Of a stretch of 64,000 nucleotides of DNA, positions 33,095-43,760 are shown in pieces. Within the stretch, counting starts at the first letter, position 1. Every line of letters starts with the position of its first letter. The stretch comes from Acanthosepion esculentum. Lineage: Eukaryota; Mollusca; Cephalopoda; Sepiida; Sepiidae. The notes beneath the pieces are model-generated. The model was not told where the DNA came from and ran no database searches. It saw nothing but the letters and a program-made list of their open reading frames with translations. A program made the position numbers and the translations under genes. The stretch covers positions 8,026,020 through 8,090,019 of the forward strand of contig OZ038482.1 in NCBI GenBank assembly GCA_964036315.1, in the 5' to 3' direction.

Positions 33095-36000
33095 TTTTGT
33101 TTTTAATAGGAGTAAATACGTTTTCCTATCTCCAGGTTCGTACTCCTCCCCCCTTTCTCTTGAACAGGAGTAGAGGCTCAAACCTTGTTTCCTGTTTAGG
33201 AAGGAGTTTCCGGTTCCTTCTCAAACCTTAATAATGATGCTGTCATTAATCTTTTGTGATATATGAGAATGATAACAACGTCTCTTAATACTGAGGGTAC
33301 CGAGTTGGCAGTTTTCTGGTTGCTGTTCGCGACTGGTAGTTGGGAGCTCGAACTCTTGCGTAGCGTTTTGAGAGGCTGCTCTGATAAACAGTTGCATAAT
33401 ATTGAGGTTCTTGCAGTGCCATGTCGCGCATGGAAGGATGTCCCTGCAAGCACCTCCGATGAGCAACCCCGAGGTCACACATGTTGCAGTCAGCGCCAGT
33501 TCCCTTCCTGCACATTTATATTAGACGAACGACTGCTAATACTACCCTAGGCCTTTCATTATCAAAACAACACACCATGACCTAAAACCCTTAACCTTTT
33601 TTTTTCTCCAACATCCGTAGTATTCGTACCAACTTCTGCAGTTCCTCTTCGAAACGTCTCCTGGCATCCTAGCTCTCTGTGAAACTAATTTTAACTCTTC
33701 AATCCCCTCCTATGATTTCTCAATTCTTGGCTATCTTCCTCTCCTTAGGAAAAACTCTAATGCCCACATGCATGATCTGGGTGTTTATGTCCGTTAACAT
33801 CTCCCGCTGGCTAGAGAACTCTCTCTTGAATCTCCACACCATTCTTACATGTGTCTCCGTCACTCTCTACTTAACTCAGTCAGCTATCTTTTCTTTCTCA
33901 ACTCTTCCCCTTCCTCTCATGACTATTGCGTGCTAGATAGTATTTCTGATAATATAGACAAGGCCGTCTCCCTATACCCGTCTTCAAATATACTTATGTT
34001 CGGTGACTTTAATACCCACCATACCAAGTAGATTAAACACTCTGTTACTGGCCCCACTGGAATCAAGATCCTTAATTTCTCAATCGTTCAATCTTTCACG
34101 TAAGTGGTGGACTTCCCCACACGTTTCCCCATTAACCCTGACGGGTACGCTTCTCTTCTAGATCTCTTTCTTACCTCTAACCTGGATTCATGTCGTACTT
34201 TGTAGCTCTGCCCTCTTTGCAACTCTGAACATGCGATAGTGTCTGTAAACATCTCTTTCCGCTCTCTTACCAGCCAAGAACCTCCTACCAGCAGAATATA
34301 TTTCTGTTATCAACATGCCGATTAAGACTCGTTCAGTGACTTCCTTCGAGACGTCCGCTAGTATGCAGTTTTTAATCATCCTGTTCATAAATGCGCGTCT
34401 GAGGTCTCCTCCTGGATCCGTCGATGCTTTCATCCCAACAAGGAAATACCAAGTTAAACCGCATTCATCTCTTTGGTTCTCACCTACATACGCGGCTGCT
34501 GCAACCCACAGAAATCAATTCTCCCGGCTGTACCAGAGCGACACGTATGACTACAAACGACGTCTCTTTGTCTCTGCTTGTAACTAGTGTAATCGTGTCC
34601 TCAAAGAAGCGAAGTTACCACTTGCTAATAAAATGAAACCAGGCATAGCAGTTTGCAAGTTCTAGAGATTATTGGCGGCTCTGCAAGAGTGTACTGAACA
34701 ACTGTAAATCTTTCCTGCCTCCTCTATTCAATCAATTCGAAGTCCGGACATCTATATCAGATAAGGTTGAATGCTTTGCGCGAAAAGTCTCTTCCAACCC
34801 AATACTTGACTCAACTGGAGTACTCTGATTTCACTCCTAGAACAGAGGTTTTACTGAGTGATATGTGCATAAACCCGTCACAGGTCTCACAGGGCATTCT
34901 TTCTAAATTAGACTCCCATAAGGCAAGCGGGGGTAACGGGATTCCAGCCGTCGTCCTATAGAAATGTGCTCCCGAGCTGGCTTCAGTTCTCTCCAAACTC
35001 TGCAACTATTGCCACGCTGTTTCCTGCTTTCCAGCTTGTCGGAAGTCCTCCCCTGTAGTTCCTGTTTTAAGAACCCTGGAGAACCTTCTGACTACTCTAT
35101 CTATCACTCCTACCGCTTTTCAGCAGAGTATTCGAAGCTTTAATCAATGCTGAAGGGATTAAGCATCTTACCTCTCATGACCTACTATCTGACAAACAAT
35201 ATGGCTTCCGTTTTGCCTGGTCTGATGTGCTAACGGCCATCACTGAATATGTATATCAAGCTCTTGATAATAACGGCGAAGCTTGAGCTTTGGTTCTAGA
35301 TATCTTGAAGGCGTTTGACAGTGTTTGGCACGCTGGTCGTCTACGTAAGTTCCAGGGCTACGGTATTAGTGAACGTGTCTGTTTTACTCTAATCTTTCCT
35401 AACAAATCGTGAAATGAAGGTCGTTTTGAGTGGGCTCGCTTCCAGATCCTTTTACACGAACACAGGTGTCGCCCAATACTCTATCCTGGGTCCTAAACTG
35501 TTTCTTATCTTCATCAATGATCTCCCTGATGCCATCAGTTCTCAAGTAGGCTTTTATACTGATGACACTACCATTTACTCCTGTCTCAATAGCAAATCTG
35601 TCAGAGTTGACAAAGTCAACCTGGCCACTACTCTTGAAAAGGACTCCAATCAGTGGTTAATTGGGGCAGGAAATGGCTTGTAAATTTTAATGCCTCCAAA
35701 ACGAAACTCCTCTCATTTAACTACCATAGAGAAATTTTCCTGCACACCATCAACATGGCTGATGCTAGACTCATAGAGAACAACACACTGCACCTTCTTG
35801 GCCACACCTACTCAACTGACTTAAAGTGGAATGCCTACATCGAATCAATAGCTGCATCTACTGCAAAGAAAGTTGGTTCTCTCCGTCGTGCCGGTAGGTT
35901 TTTCTTGTCAGAATCTATCTACCATTCGTCCGTGCATTGAATACTGCTGCTATATCTGGTCAGGTGCTCCTGCTAGTCATCACTAGGTTCTTGACAAAAT

Positions 36001-36480
36001 CCAAAGAAGGATCTGCAATCTAATCGATCCTGACCTGGCAGCTCGACTTTCTCATCAACATGGCGTGGCTTCTCTCTATATTTTCTACAAATATTTCATG
36101 GCTACTGCTCTGACGAGCTTTTTTTCCCTGGTGACCGGACTGTGTGCGTTTAAGCATACTACTAGATTGGCATCTAGGTCTCATCCTTTTACTGTGGAAT
36201 TAGGTAAATGCAACCACCACTTCTACTCCAACTGTTACTTTTCTCGCACTTCCCACCTGTGGAACTCTCTTCCATTTACTTGCTTCCCTGATAACTTCAA
36301 TATTCAAAAATTTTAATGCGATGTCAATCACCATCTTCTCTCTTGTTGAAACTCCTTCAGCTTTTATCCTTTACTCAGTCCCTTCTATACACAGTCTTTT
36401 CTTTCACCTTCACGCTCTGTACCCCTCCCCCGCAAACTAGGGGTATTCCCGTTTTGCTTGGCGTGAAATGATAAAAGAAA
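33095..36480 (+). pseudogene. CR1/Jockey-like LINE, near full length, inactivated
   Basis: This 3.4-kb copy has a 5' untranslated region shared with 45715-46090 (GAACAGGAGTA, then TTGGCAGTTTTCTGGTTGCT). The endonuclease reads LALCETNFNSS and NILMFGDFNTHHTK. The endonuclease-RT linker follows (VECFARKVSSNP-like, 34765-34800), then RT with SHKASGGNGIPAVVL, AFDSVWHAG (GRL), YTDDTTIYSCLNSKS (35560-35600) and WLVNFNASKTKLLSF. The C-terminus reads FYKYFMATALTSFF and FSRTSHLWNSLPF, and the 3' tail TTGCTTGGCGTGAAATGATA lies at 36454. Many stops and frameshifts, so non-functional. It is the best reference for the family here. Confidence 0.88.
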
Positions 36481-36499
36481 AACAAAGAAAAAACATTCG

Positions 36500-37390
36500 A
36501 AATTTGATTAAATAACATGCTTCTTTTGGGGTTTTTTGGGGGGCAGGGGTCGTCAGCGGTTGTACTAACTTTTAGCATAGCAAATTTTATATATTAAAGA
36601 CAATATTGTCTGAAGAAAAAAGCTTTTTCGACAAAAATGGATTTTTACAAGATTTTTTTTTTCATTTTTTTTACATTTTTAAATTGAATAATTTATAAAG
36701 ATTTAAATCTTTTAAAATTCATTTTCAATGAGATAATTCTTAGGAAATATTGTTATAAAGTAAAACTATATTTAATAAACATATATTGTAAAACTTATTA
36801 CAATCTGACAACCCCGAATATTTTTAAAAGAATTTCGATTTGTTTTGTATGTGTGATTACATGCAGAATTTCTTATGTGAGGATGTACAAATCGATAAAT
36901 CTAGCATTTAAAGATCACGTATTTTAAGGGTTGTCTCCTCTTACGGCTAAAAATAAACCCTCAAATATTATCGTCTGCCCCACCATACTTAACTATTAAC
37001 ACATTTGGCTGTATATCGAATGTATATAAGTCAATTAACAAGTCAGAAAAACAAAACCCCGTAGTTAAGAAATGTTTGTATACAACACTTTATGCTATAA
37101 GTAAGTAATATTTGCTTCAAATGAGATTAATTTAACTTTAAATTTGCTAATTTTTCTCAAATAAAATTTCAGAAATATATATTTTATTTTTACAAGATTT
37201 TTAAATCGGAGAATCGACTTTTGTTTACAACGGTAACAGAAATGACTTTTTATCAATTTTAATGAAAAAAATCGATTCTCATCAATATAATTTCTGCTTG
37301 AAATACATCACAGAATATTTTGCTTTCTGGAAATATAAAATTTTAAATCCTTTAGCTTTCAATTAAAGCTAAAATGAAAGCTTCAAGCAG
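36500..37390. repeat. AT-rich dispersed repeat, copy 1 (partner 43200-43760)
   Basis: The right part (about 37130-37390) shares in order TTTGCTAATTT, AAGAAATATATATTTTA, CAAGATTTTTAAA, TTTGTTTACAA, TATTTTGCTTT and TTTAGCTTTCAATTAAAGCT with 43490-43745. The final block AGCTTTCAATTAAAGCT is self-complementary. No coding sequence. Confidence 0.65.
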
Positions 37391-38172
37391 AATGTGACTC
37401 AAGTTCAGCTTAAAGTGGGCAGCCTAAGCACATGCAACTCAACCAGGTTCAAAAAACAGCCCAGCCTCACAACTGTCGGTTGCGCTGGTATCTGTATTAC
37501 TGCAGGACTCCACTCTTTAGTGCAATGGGGAGGGTACTATCATGGACAGCTGTTTCTCGAGAGCAGGCACCTCCCAATATTTTCAGTTGTGCTCTGCCTG
37601 CAGAGAGAGACACAACAGAGTTGTGGTCTGTCCAAATACAGAGACACAACTGAGAGATGAAATGCAGTTTATCCACCCAAGGGCAGGTACTACATATTGA
37701 TCCCAGCCAAAAGGTGGAAAATTGATGGTGATCACAATAAAAGTGTATTTTTTCAGACACATAGTATCAAACAACAGAAACTGAGTAAGGCAATTGCCAA
37801 AAATCTAATTACCATAAATAAAATAACATTATCTGCTGAATTATTTCTAAATTATTATTAAGAAAATATTCATAAAATAGGTATTTGCCTATCATGAATA
37901 ATATTTCATGTTTGAAACAAACAAAGTAGTTATACTAAAATAAAGGAAAGTGAGTATAGCAATATAGAAAGTTAAGAAAACTAAAATGGAAAAAGAAAGC
38001 AAATGTAACATTTAATTAGAACACATAAGAAACACTTGCTTACAGCTTTGATATTGGGATTGGTGAAAATCGAAACCTGTATTCCTAATTTAAAGGGTAT
38101 GTACATGACAGAATCTTTGAATGACTGAACAAGCAAAAATTATCTGAATTTTTTCCTATTCATCCAAAGTAT

Positions 38173-38463
38173 GTGAATTTCCCATCACACAACCTTACTT
38201 TGGAAAATAAAGAAATATATTTATGGATTCATTTAGTAGACCCAGCTAAGCCAGTTCAATGTGTCTGGCATTTTGTTTCAAGAGAATCTTCTTTGTATGA
38301 AGTAAAAGTCTATGTGACAATTTCAGTGTCGAAAGAGTTTATGATCATCAAAGATGCACAGTCATTAAGAGAGAAAGCTTCCCCAGTGAGTCAGTTAGGT
38401 CCATTTGGTCCTACGGTCACTAGAGATACAAAGCTGCTTTTTGCCAAAGTTAGACAAACATAA
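38173..38463 (+). other. Unidentified 96-codon open frame ending at a LINE junction
   Basis: The frame has fairly normal amino-acid composition (FPSHNLTLENKEIYLWIHL, then SVSKEFMIIKDAQSLREK), unlike the low-complexity frames around it. I cannot place it in a family. It stops at TAA directly before a LINE scrap at 38490. It could be an exon or retrocopy fragment of a host gene, or chance. The flanking 37391-38172 holds nothing I can name, except a block near 37690-37740 resembling 43900-43950. Confidence 0.25.
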
Positions 38464-38489
38464 AGGAGTTAAAAAGGAAGGAACTGACT

Positions 38490-38560
38490 TAAAAGAAAGA
38501 GCCCCCGCCGTTCGTCTCAAGGTCCTCGACAAAATCCAGAGATGGATATGCAACGTGATT
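38490..38560 (+). pseudogene. LINE scrap, C-terminal connection (plus orientation)
   Basis: The plus strand reads VLDKIQRWICNVI, equivalent to LLDKIQRRxCNLI in the C-terminal part of the CR1/Jockey-like LINE (compare 35990-36025). It is directly followed by RT sequence in the opposite orientation. Confidence 0.6.
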
Positions 38561-38835
38561 AGGAACAAAGTGGGTCCAAGGATAGAGCTCTGTGGTACGC
38601 GTGTATTAATGCAAAAATACTTTGACGAGTGGCCGTTCAAGACCATTTTCATTTTGCGATTCAATAAGAGAAACTGCATCATTTCAAAAATTTGTCCAGA
38701 TATACCATAACCTTTCAACTTGTGAAGAAGGCCAATATGCGAAACACTATCAAATTCCTTTGATATATTTGAGCAACAGACCGAACTTTTTCTATGTAAA
38801 GGTTGATAGACTTTCAGTAATGATAGTGAAAACAA
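38561..38835 (-). pseudogene. LINE scrap, RT (minus orientation)
   Basis: The minus strand reads ISKEFDSVSHIGLLHKLKGYGI, MKMVLNGHSSKYFCINT and VPQSSILGPTLFLI, the RT motifs before the catalytic YADD. The element changes strand against 38490-38560, so an inversion or end-to-end joining has occurred. From 38836 to 39480 nothing is recognised. Confidence 0.8.
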
Positions 38836-39484
38836 TATGGCCTAAAGAAGAGAAAGCTATATTGCTTATCTGAAAGAAGATCCTACGTGGTGATATGATT
38901 AACCAAATCAGAGTTAATTAGAACCTAAAACTAAAAGTTTATATTTTTTTTTCTAATCCCTCGTGTCTACTGGCGTTGGCGGGGGGAGGGTAACATATCA
39001 AAGCATTTAAATTATTTTTTAATAAAATATGTCGGTAACAAGTCATTTCCAGACAAAATAAAATTCTAAACAATATTATTTTTTTAAATTCTTACCATGA
39101 CGTTTTCGAGTTAATACTGAAAAGCGAATTCCGTATTCAGTTTTCGATCAGAGCCACAAAGTTTCATAGCTGATAATCAGAAACTTGAATTTTAAAAAAA
39201 GATGAAAATAATGCTATAGAAATTACTGTTGTATTATTTCTTCGTTCAACAATGATATCGATATCTTTTGTAAGCAATCCGATGGGCGTCCTGCGATTGT
39301 AAATATCTTCGTAGGTAATTTCAGTTTTTTTCGTAATCTAATAAAATAACTTCTTTCAATTCTTCATATTTTTGAGAATCTATGATTAAAGAATGAATTT
39401 TTGCTACAGCTTCAGCAGGTAAGGTTACCATAACGGAGACAAACGAAAGTACTGAAGCGTCTATCCTTTTGAGGTGAAATTGCC

Positions 39485-39634
39485 CCTCTTATAAAGAAAG
39501 CCAACCATTTACAGCTGTCTCCATAAATATTGTTCCTCTTATAAAGAAAGCCAACGATTTACAGCTGTCTCCATAAATATTGTTCCTCTTATAAAGAAAG
39601 CCAACCATTTACAGCTGTCTCCATAAATATTGCT
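39485..39634. repeat. 50-bp tandem repeat, three copies
   Basis: The unit starts CCTCTTATAAAGAAAGCCAA and contains TTTACAGCTGTCTCCATAAA; it is repeated at 39485, 39535 and 39585 with one or two differences. The right end is followed by a partial unit. Confidence 0.95.
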
Positions 39635-40256
39635 TCTTTAATTATTGTATGTTTATTTATTAATGATTTTAATCAATTATAGTAATTCTTCCAAACAAAT
39701 TCAGCAGTTATATATTCACAAACTCTTATTGTACGAAAAATGAAGCGTGCCATCAGAATATATGAGACGAATCTTTTTAATTTGTTAGAACAAAACGCCT
39801 ATCAGAAAATTAGTCTAGAAAATAAACTTCCATATAGAAAAAAATAAGAAAATATAATTTATTTAGGTTTTATTAAAAAAAAAATTGTAGCGTTCACATG
39901 CCAACGGGTCTAAATAAATAAAATTAGTTACGTGACGATTCAGTATAAAAATACACACACTTTACACGTTGAATCATTTTTTTTTATATCAGTGGCACTA
40001 AAACATGATCTCTATAGATGCGATTCGCTTTTGTTATCTTTTCCTTCGCATTTCAGGTTTCCTTTTTTATATTGAACACCTTTACGACATATTCCGTAAT
40101 TGAAATATGTCGCAATATGTAAGCATGTTAAGAGGAATGAAAATGCACCACGAATATGTAATAAAGGGTTTTGTATATGTAAAAGTTGATTTTCTGCAGA
40201 TGTGGCTTTTCATTGTAAAATGTCATATTACGTGAAATGTTCGTAGAAATAAACAT

Positions 40257-40324
40257 ATCATTTATATAGAGAACATTTCTAAATTTAGTAAATTTATATA
40301 GAGAACATTTCTAAATTTAGTAAA
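40257..40324. repeat. 32-bp direct repeat, two copies
   Basis: TTTATATAGAGAACATTTCT plus AAATTTAGTAAA is duplicated in tandem without a difference I can see. From 39640 to 41600 there is otherwise no gene. Confidence 0.9.
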
Positions 40325-41239
40325 TGTCATTACCGGTTACTGTAGAAAAATGAAGTACAAACGCTTTGACTTAGAAAAACTGGGATTGGTTTCAGTGGTC
40401 AGTGATTCTTTTGATTACTATTCACTTCTCTTTCATCTTTGAGGAAGGAAAGTCACTTGGCATAAATTTGAATGCCATCAGCTTACATGAAGATTTATTT
40501 ACTCCGTGATTTCTCAATTCTCTGACTGGTGTTTCTTATAATCTGATGGAAGAATAAGTTGCTGACATTTTTTTCATTTGGCAGGGGCTCAAATCTACAG
40601 AATGGACTGGGAAGAATGGACAAGGGCGTTTGCTTTATTTACAGCTTCACGTATCATGCAAGATTAGATTCAATTTGAATTTCATCAATCAAGTTTCTTT
40701 CGGTTTTTGTAATAGTTCAGTTTGAGGCTAAATTACAAGAGATTTGAATTTGTGATTGGATTAAAATTATCAATATTGAATTTAGAGTGGTTCAGATCAT
40801 GGCCAAATGTGAGATGATGCTGCATAAAAAGTTCGATCTCAATAAACAATTACATATCGTTTCTTTTTTTCTTTCTGTGCCTCACTTTTGTTTTATTTTG
40901 AGACAGCTAAAACATAATGTAGGTCATTTAAAGGAAAAAAAACGAAACAATTGCATATCTTTTCCTTTAATTTTTTTTAAGGTTAAGAAGGCCCAAACAT
41001 AATCTAATTCATTAAAAATGAAATTTGAACTTTTATCTAATTAATTATCAATATCTTATTCCTAACTTTCTAACAAGATAAATCACAAGTAAATTATAAA
41101 AAATTGCAGCTAAACATTGTTAATTTATTTAAAGTGGAATGATCTATTATGACAGGTCTCTAATTTGTATTTAGATTTTTGGGAACTTCTCTTGCTAGAT
41201 CAGTTGCGACTGAATAGTGAGTTTGCTTCTCACTGGGTG

Positions 41240-41290
41240 TTCCATACTTTCGGCCTTGTACCACATCTAAGCTACGCTTAGAAAATCACC
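41240..41290 (+). repeat. Dispersed repeat end (CTTGTACCACATCTAAGCTAC)
   Basis: Shares GGCCTTGTRCCACATCTAA and the following TTAGAAAA.C with 42455-42495. Its left half recurs at the ends of the two longer copies at 42690-42880 and 62120-62310. Probably one short interspersed repeat family; no name given. Confidence 0.5.
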
Positions 41291-41626
41291 ATTGTCTTTA
41301 TTTTTAATTTTTCTAGTTGAATTGTTTACCTATACTGCATATGAATCATTATTACACAAAATTAAGTTAAAATAGAATTTGTATATTATATGAATACTAG
41401 CAGATGAAAATTGAGATGTAGTAGATTGGAGGTCGGGGCTCCGTATCATAGATTCGTGGGTGGGGTGCACGTGATCCTTGCACCAGCCCTGGGAGTATCC
41501 GTCACGAGAACACTTCATTTTTCTCTTTTATGCAATAGTACTGAAGTAAATATATGGACTTCTCATAAAATGGAAATTCATCGAAAGTTTCATGAACAGG
41601 GTGGAAAACATTGTACAATTTTTCAC

Positions 41627-41628
<2 letters not shown>

Positions 41629-41696
<68 letters not shown>
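41629..41696. repeat. (CT)n microsatellite
   Basis: About 34 uninterrupted CT dinucleotides. From 41697 to 42380 no gene is recognised. Confidence 0.97.
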
Positions 41697-41697
<1 letters not shown>

Positions 41698-42383
41698 ACT
41701 TCACAATGCTTACAACCGCTTTTGATGGTTGAGAAATGTGGAGAGAGCTTAGGCGAAGTAGGCGATGCTATGACAGTTTACTTTCCAGTAAGGCCTCACG
41801 ACAGTCGAGAGACGGTTTCTTGGCGGGAGCCTGCTTAGCATGGAAATCTACAGTGTGCTTACCAATCTCTTCTACAATGTCAGTTTTCTGTCGGAAACAA
41901 TGACCGGCAGCTTCCTCCCCTCGTCGAACGAACAGTTGGGAATGGCGTTGAAAGTTCTTCAGGCCGAAATGTCACTCTACGTATCTGATCTCGAACTCAC
42001 GACCTGTCTCCCTATACTGGATAAAAGGCGGCAAAACAAAGCGACCCTCGTATGTTGTAGACGCTAATATTCTTCCTTTAGAATACTATATTTTGTTTTT
42101 CTTTATTTTTCAGGGCAAAATAGTCTTCTGGTGTGGGTAGTGGCACGACCTACATGGGAACATTCTTGCTTTTGTTCGCCTGTTGAACTTTGGCACTGAG
42201 ATATTGGACTAATTTCTATCGTAGTTTTTCGATAATTTGACAATCTTTGTGAGTTTTCTCTTAACCACAAAGTTAATTTTCATTCCTCAGTTCGCACTAC
42301 AATCCATCCTCTTTTATTCGGTGAATTCACTTCGACGTGTTGTAATACTAATTGATAATTAATTGATAGTAATAGTTGTAATT

Positions 42384-42411
42384 CATAATTGATCTAGCTA
42401 GATCAATTATG
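42384..42411. repeat. 28-bp perfect palindrome
   Basis: CATAATTGATCTAG is followed immediately by its reverse complement. Part of the arm (GATCAATTATGA) recurs 16 bp downstream. There is no spacer, so it is a cruciform-type site rather than a hairpin gene. Confidence 0.85.
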
Positions 42412-42454
42412 ACCGAGTGCGAGATCAATTATGACTAATAATAATAGTTCGATC

Positions 42455-42875
42455 CATGATTTGTGCCACATCTAAACTACTCTTAGAAAAACCTCCTCCT
42501 CTTTTATCAGGTGAATGCCCTTTATACCCTGCTTGTCGAATTCCTCCATATCGACTAAAAATTATACTAACATTTTCAATATATATTTAATTTCTTTCAT
42601 TATATCATCAGATTACTTTTTATCAATATGCTGATAAAAATCATTTATACTTTTTATCTTCTTCCCCATATGTTTTTAAATACAGGGAATTAGTTTAGGA
42701 TCTCATGGAGAACGTGCGTTATTTTGGTGATCGCGGTACCGATGTGTTTTCTGTATAAATGTAATATTGTGGTGAAAGATTTATAATAAGTATACTTAGG
42801 TCAGTGAGTGTGACTAGTTAAGTTAAAGTTTAGACTAGTGATGACAAGCCTTCCTCATCTACCTTTTCGGCTTTG

Positions 42876-42880
<5 letters not shown>
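42455..42880 (+). repeat. Dispersed repeats sharing GGCCTTGTGCC ends
   Basis: A short copy at 42455-42495 (TTTGTGCCACATCTAAACTAC) is followed by a longer one at 42690-42880. The longer one shares TATTTTGGTG, GGTCAGTG...GTGACTAG, AAGTT.AA.TTTA..AC and CGGCTTTGTGCC with 62120-62310 in the same order. Confidence 0.55.

Positions 42881-42916
<36 letters not shown>
42881..42916. repeat. (TA)n microsatellite
   Basis: About 18 TA units adjoining the mariner-like end. Confidence 0.95.
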
Positions 42917-42918
<2 letters not shown>

Positions 42919-42920
<2 letters not shown>

Positions 42921-43160
42921 CAGTGCTGTTCGATAAAAGTGACTCACCTGATATTTTTTTTACTAAATGTTCTCTTCTCCGATGAAACGAAAGTTGAGCT
43001 AAATTCAAAGGATAAGCGATCTAAAATCCGAAGAAGAAGCTTTGAAAGCTCTTTGAATTTAGCAGTAAGTACTGTCAAGCATCCGTTCAGTATAATGTTC
43101 TGGGGATGCTTTTCTTTTCATAGAACTGGTTTTTTTAAATCAGTACAAATTACTTGAGAA
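42919..43160 (+). mobile_element. Tc1/mariner transposon remnant
   Basis: A left terminal sequence CAGTGCTGTTCGATAAAAGT follows TA, as at Tc1/mariner ends. From 42965 the plus strand reads VLFSDETKVEL, then IRRRSFESSLNLA, TVKHPFSIMFWGCFS and TGFF. This is the central DDE region of Tc1-type transposase around the second catalytic aspartate (SDE). The N-terminal helix-turn-helix part is absent between the end and this stretch, so the element is internally deleted. I do not see the right inverted end. Confidence 0.8.
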
Positions 43161-43199
43161 ATATAAAGTGAGAGTCTTTATATAATTTTTTACTATCCA

Positions 43200-43760
43200 G
43201 TAATCTTAAAAATTTAGGAAAAATATTCTCCGTAATCTAATTTTTTATTGAATTTTATGTACTTTAACTTTAAACTTGCTATAGTTATCGCTCTTATTTT
43301 TGTCGTGTATGGACGACCGTATTTACAAAAATCGGGTCGTTTATATAAAACATAAATAAAATTAAAAATACTTTTTAAATATTGGGGTCGATGAATTGTA
43401 GTAAGCTTTTCCATTTATGATTTGTAAATATAAGAATATAAGAACTAATTATTCATTAACAAATATTTTTGTCTTAAGACTAAGAAGTGCCCATAATTTA
43501 ACTCTAAATTTGCTAATTTACTACAAATAACCTTTAAGAAATATATATTTTAATTTTGCAAGATTTTTAAAACTGAGAATTAACTTTGTTTACAATTATG
43601 TCCGTTTTGATTGTTTTTTCTGAAGAAAAAATCAATCAACTAAAAATTATTCTAACTCTTATTTGAAATGCACTACAGTATTTTGCTTTATGGAATTAGA
43701 AAATTTAATCTTTTAGCTTTCAATTAAAGCTAAAATGAAAGCTTCAGGAACGATTTTTCA
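43200..43760. repeat. AT-rich dispersed repeat, copy 2 (partner 36500-37390)
   Basis: Matches the partner best over 43490-43745, ending in TTTAGCTTTCAATTAAAGCT and AAAATGAAAGCTTCA. It lies next to the Tc1/mariner remnant, so it might be part of a non-autonomous relative of that element. That link is inference. Confidence 0.6.

Noticed and set aside
37394..37774. Overlapping plus and minus frames of 60-90 codons
   Set aside because: No family features, and both strands are equally open. The region shares a block with 43900-43950, which suggests a repeat.
39485..39634. Possible CRISPR-like array (50-bp repeats)
   Set aside because: Three direct tandem copies without spacers in a eukaryotic context, so an ordinary tandem repeat.
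41411..41838. Ser-Leu-rich frames over the (CT)n tract
   Set aside because: Produced by the dinucleotide repeat; flanks have no protein features.
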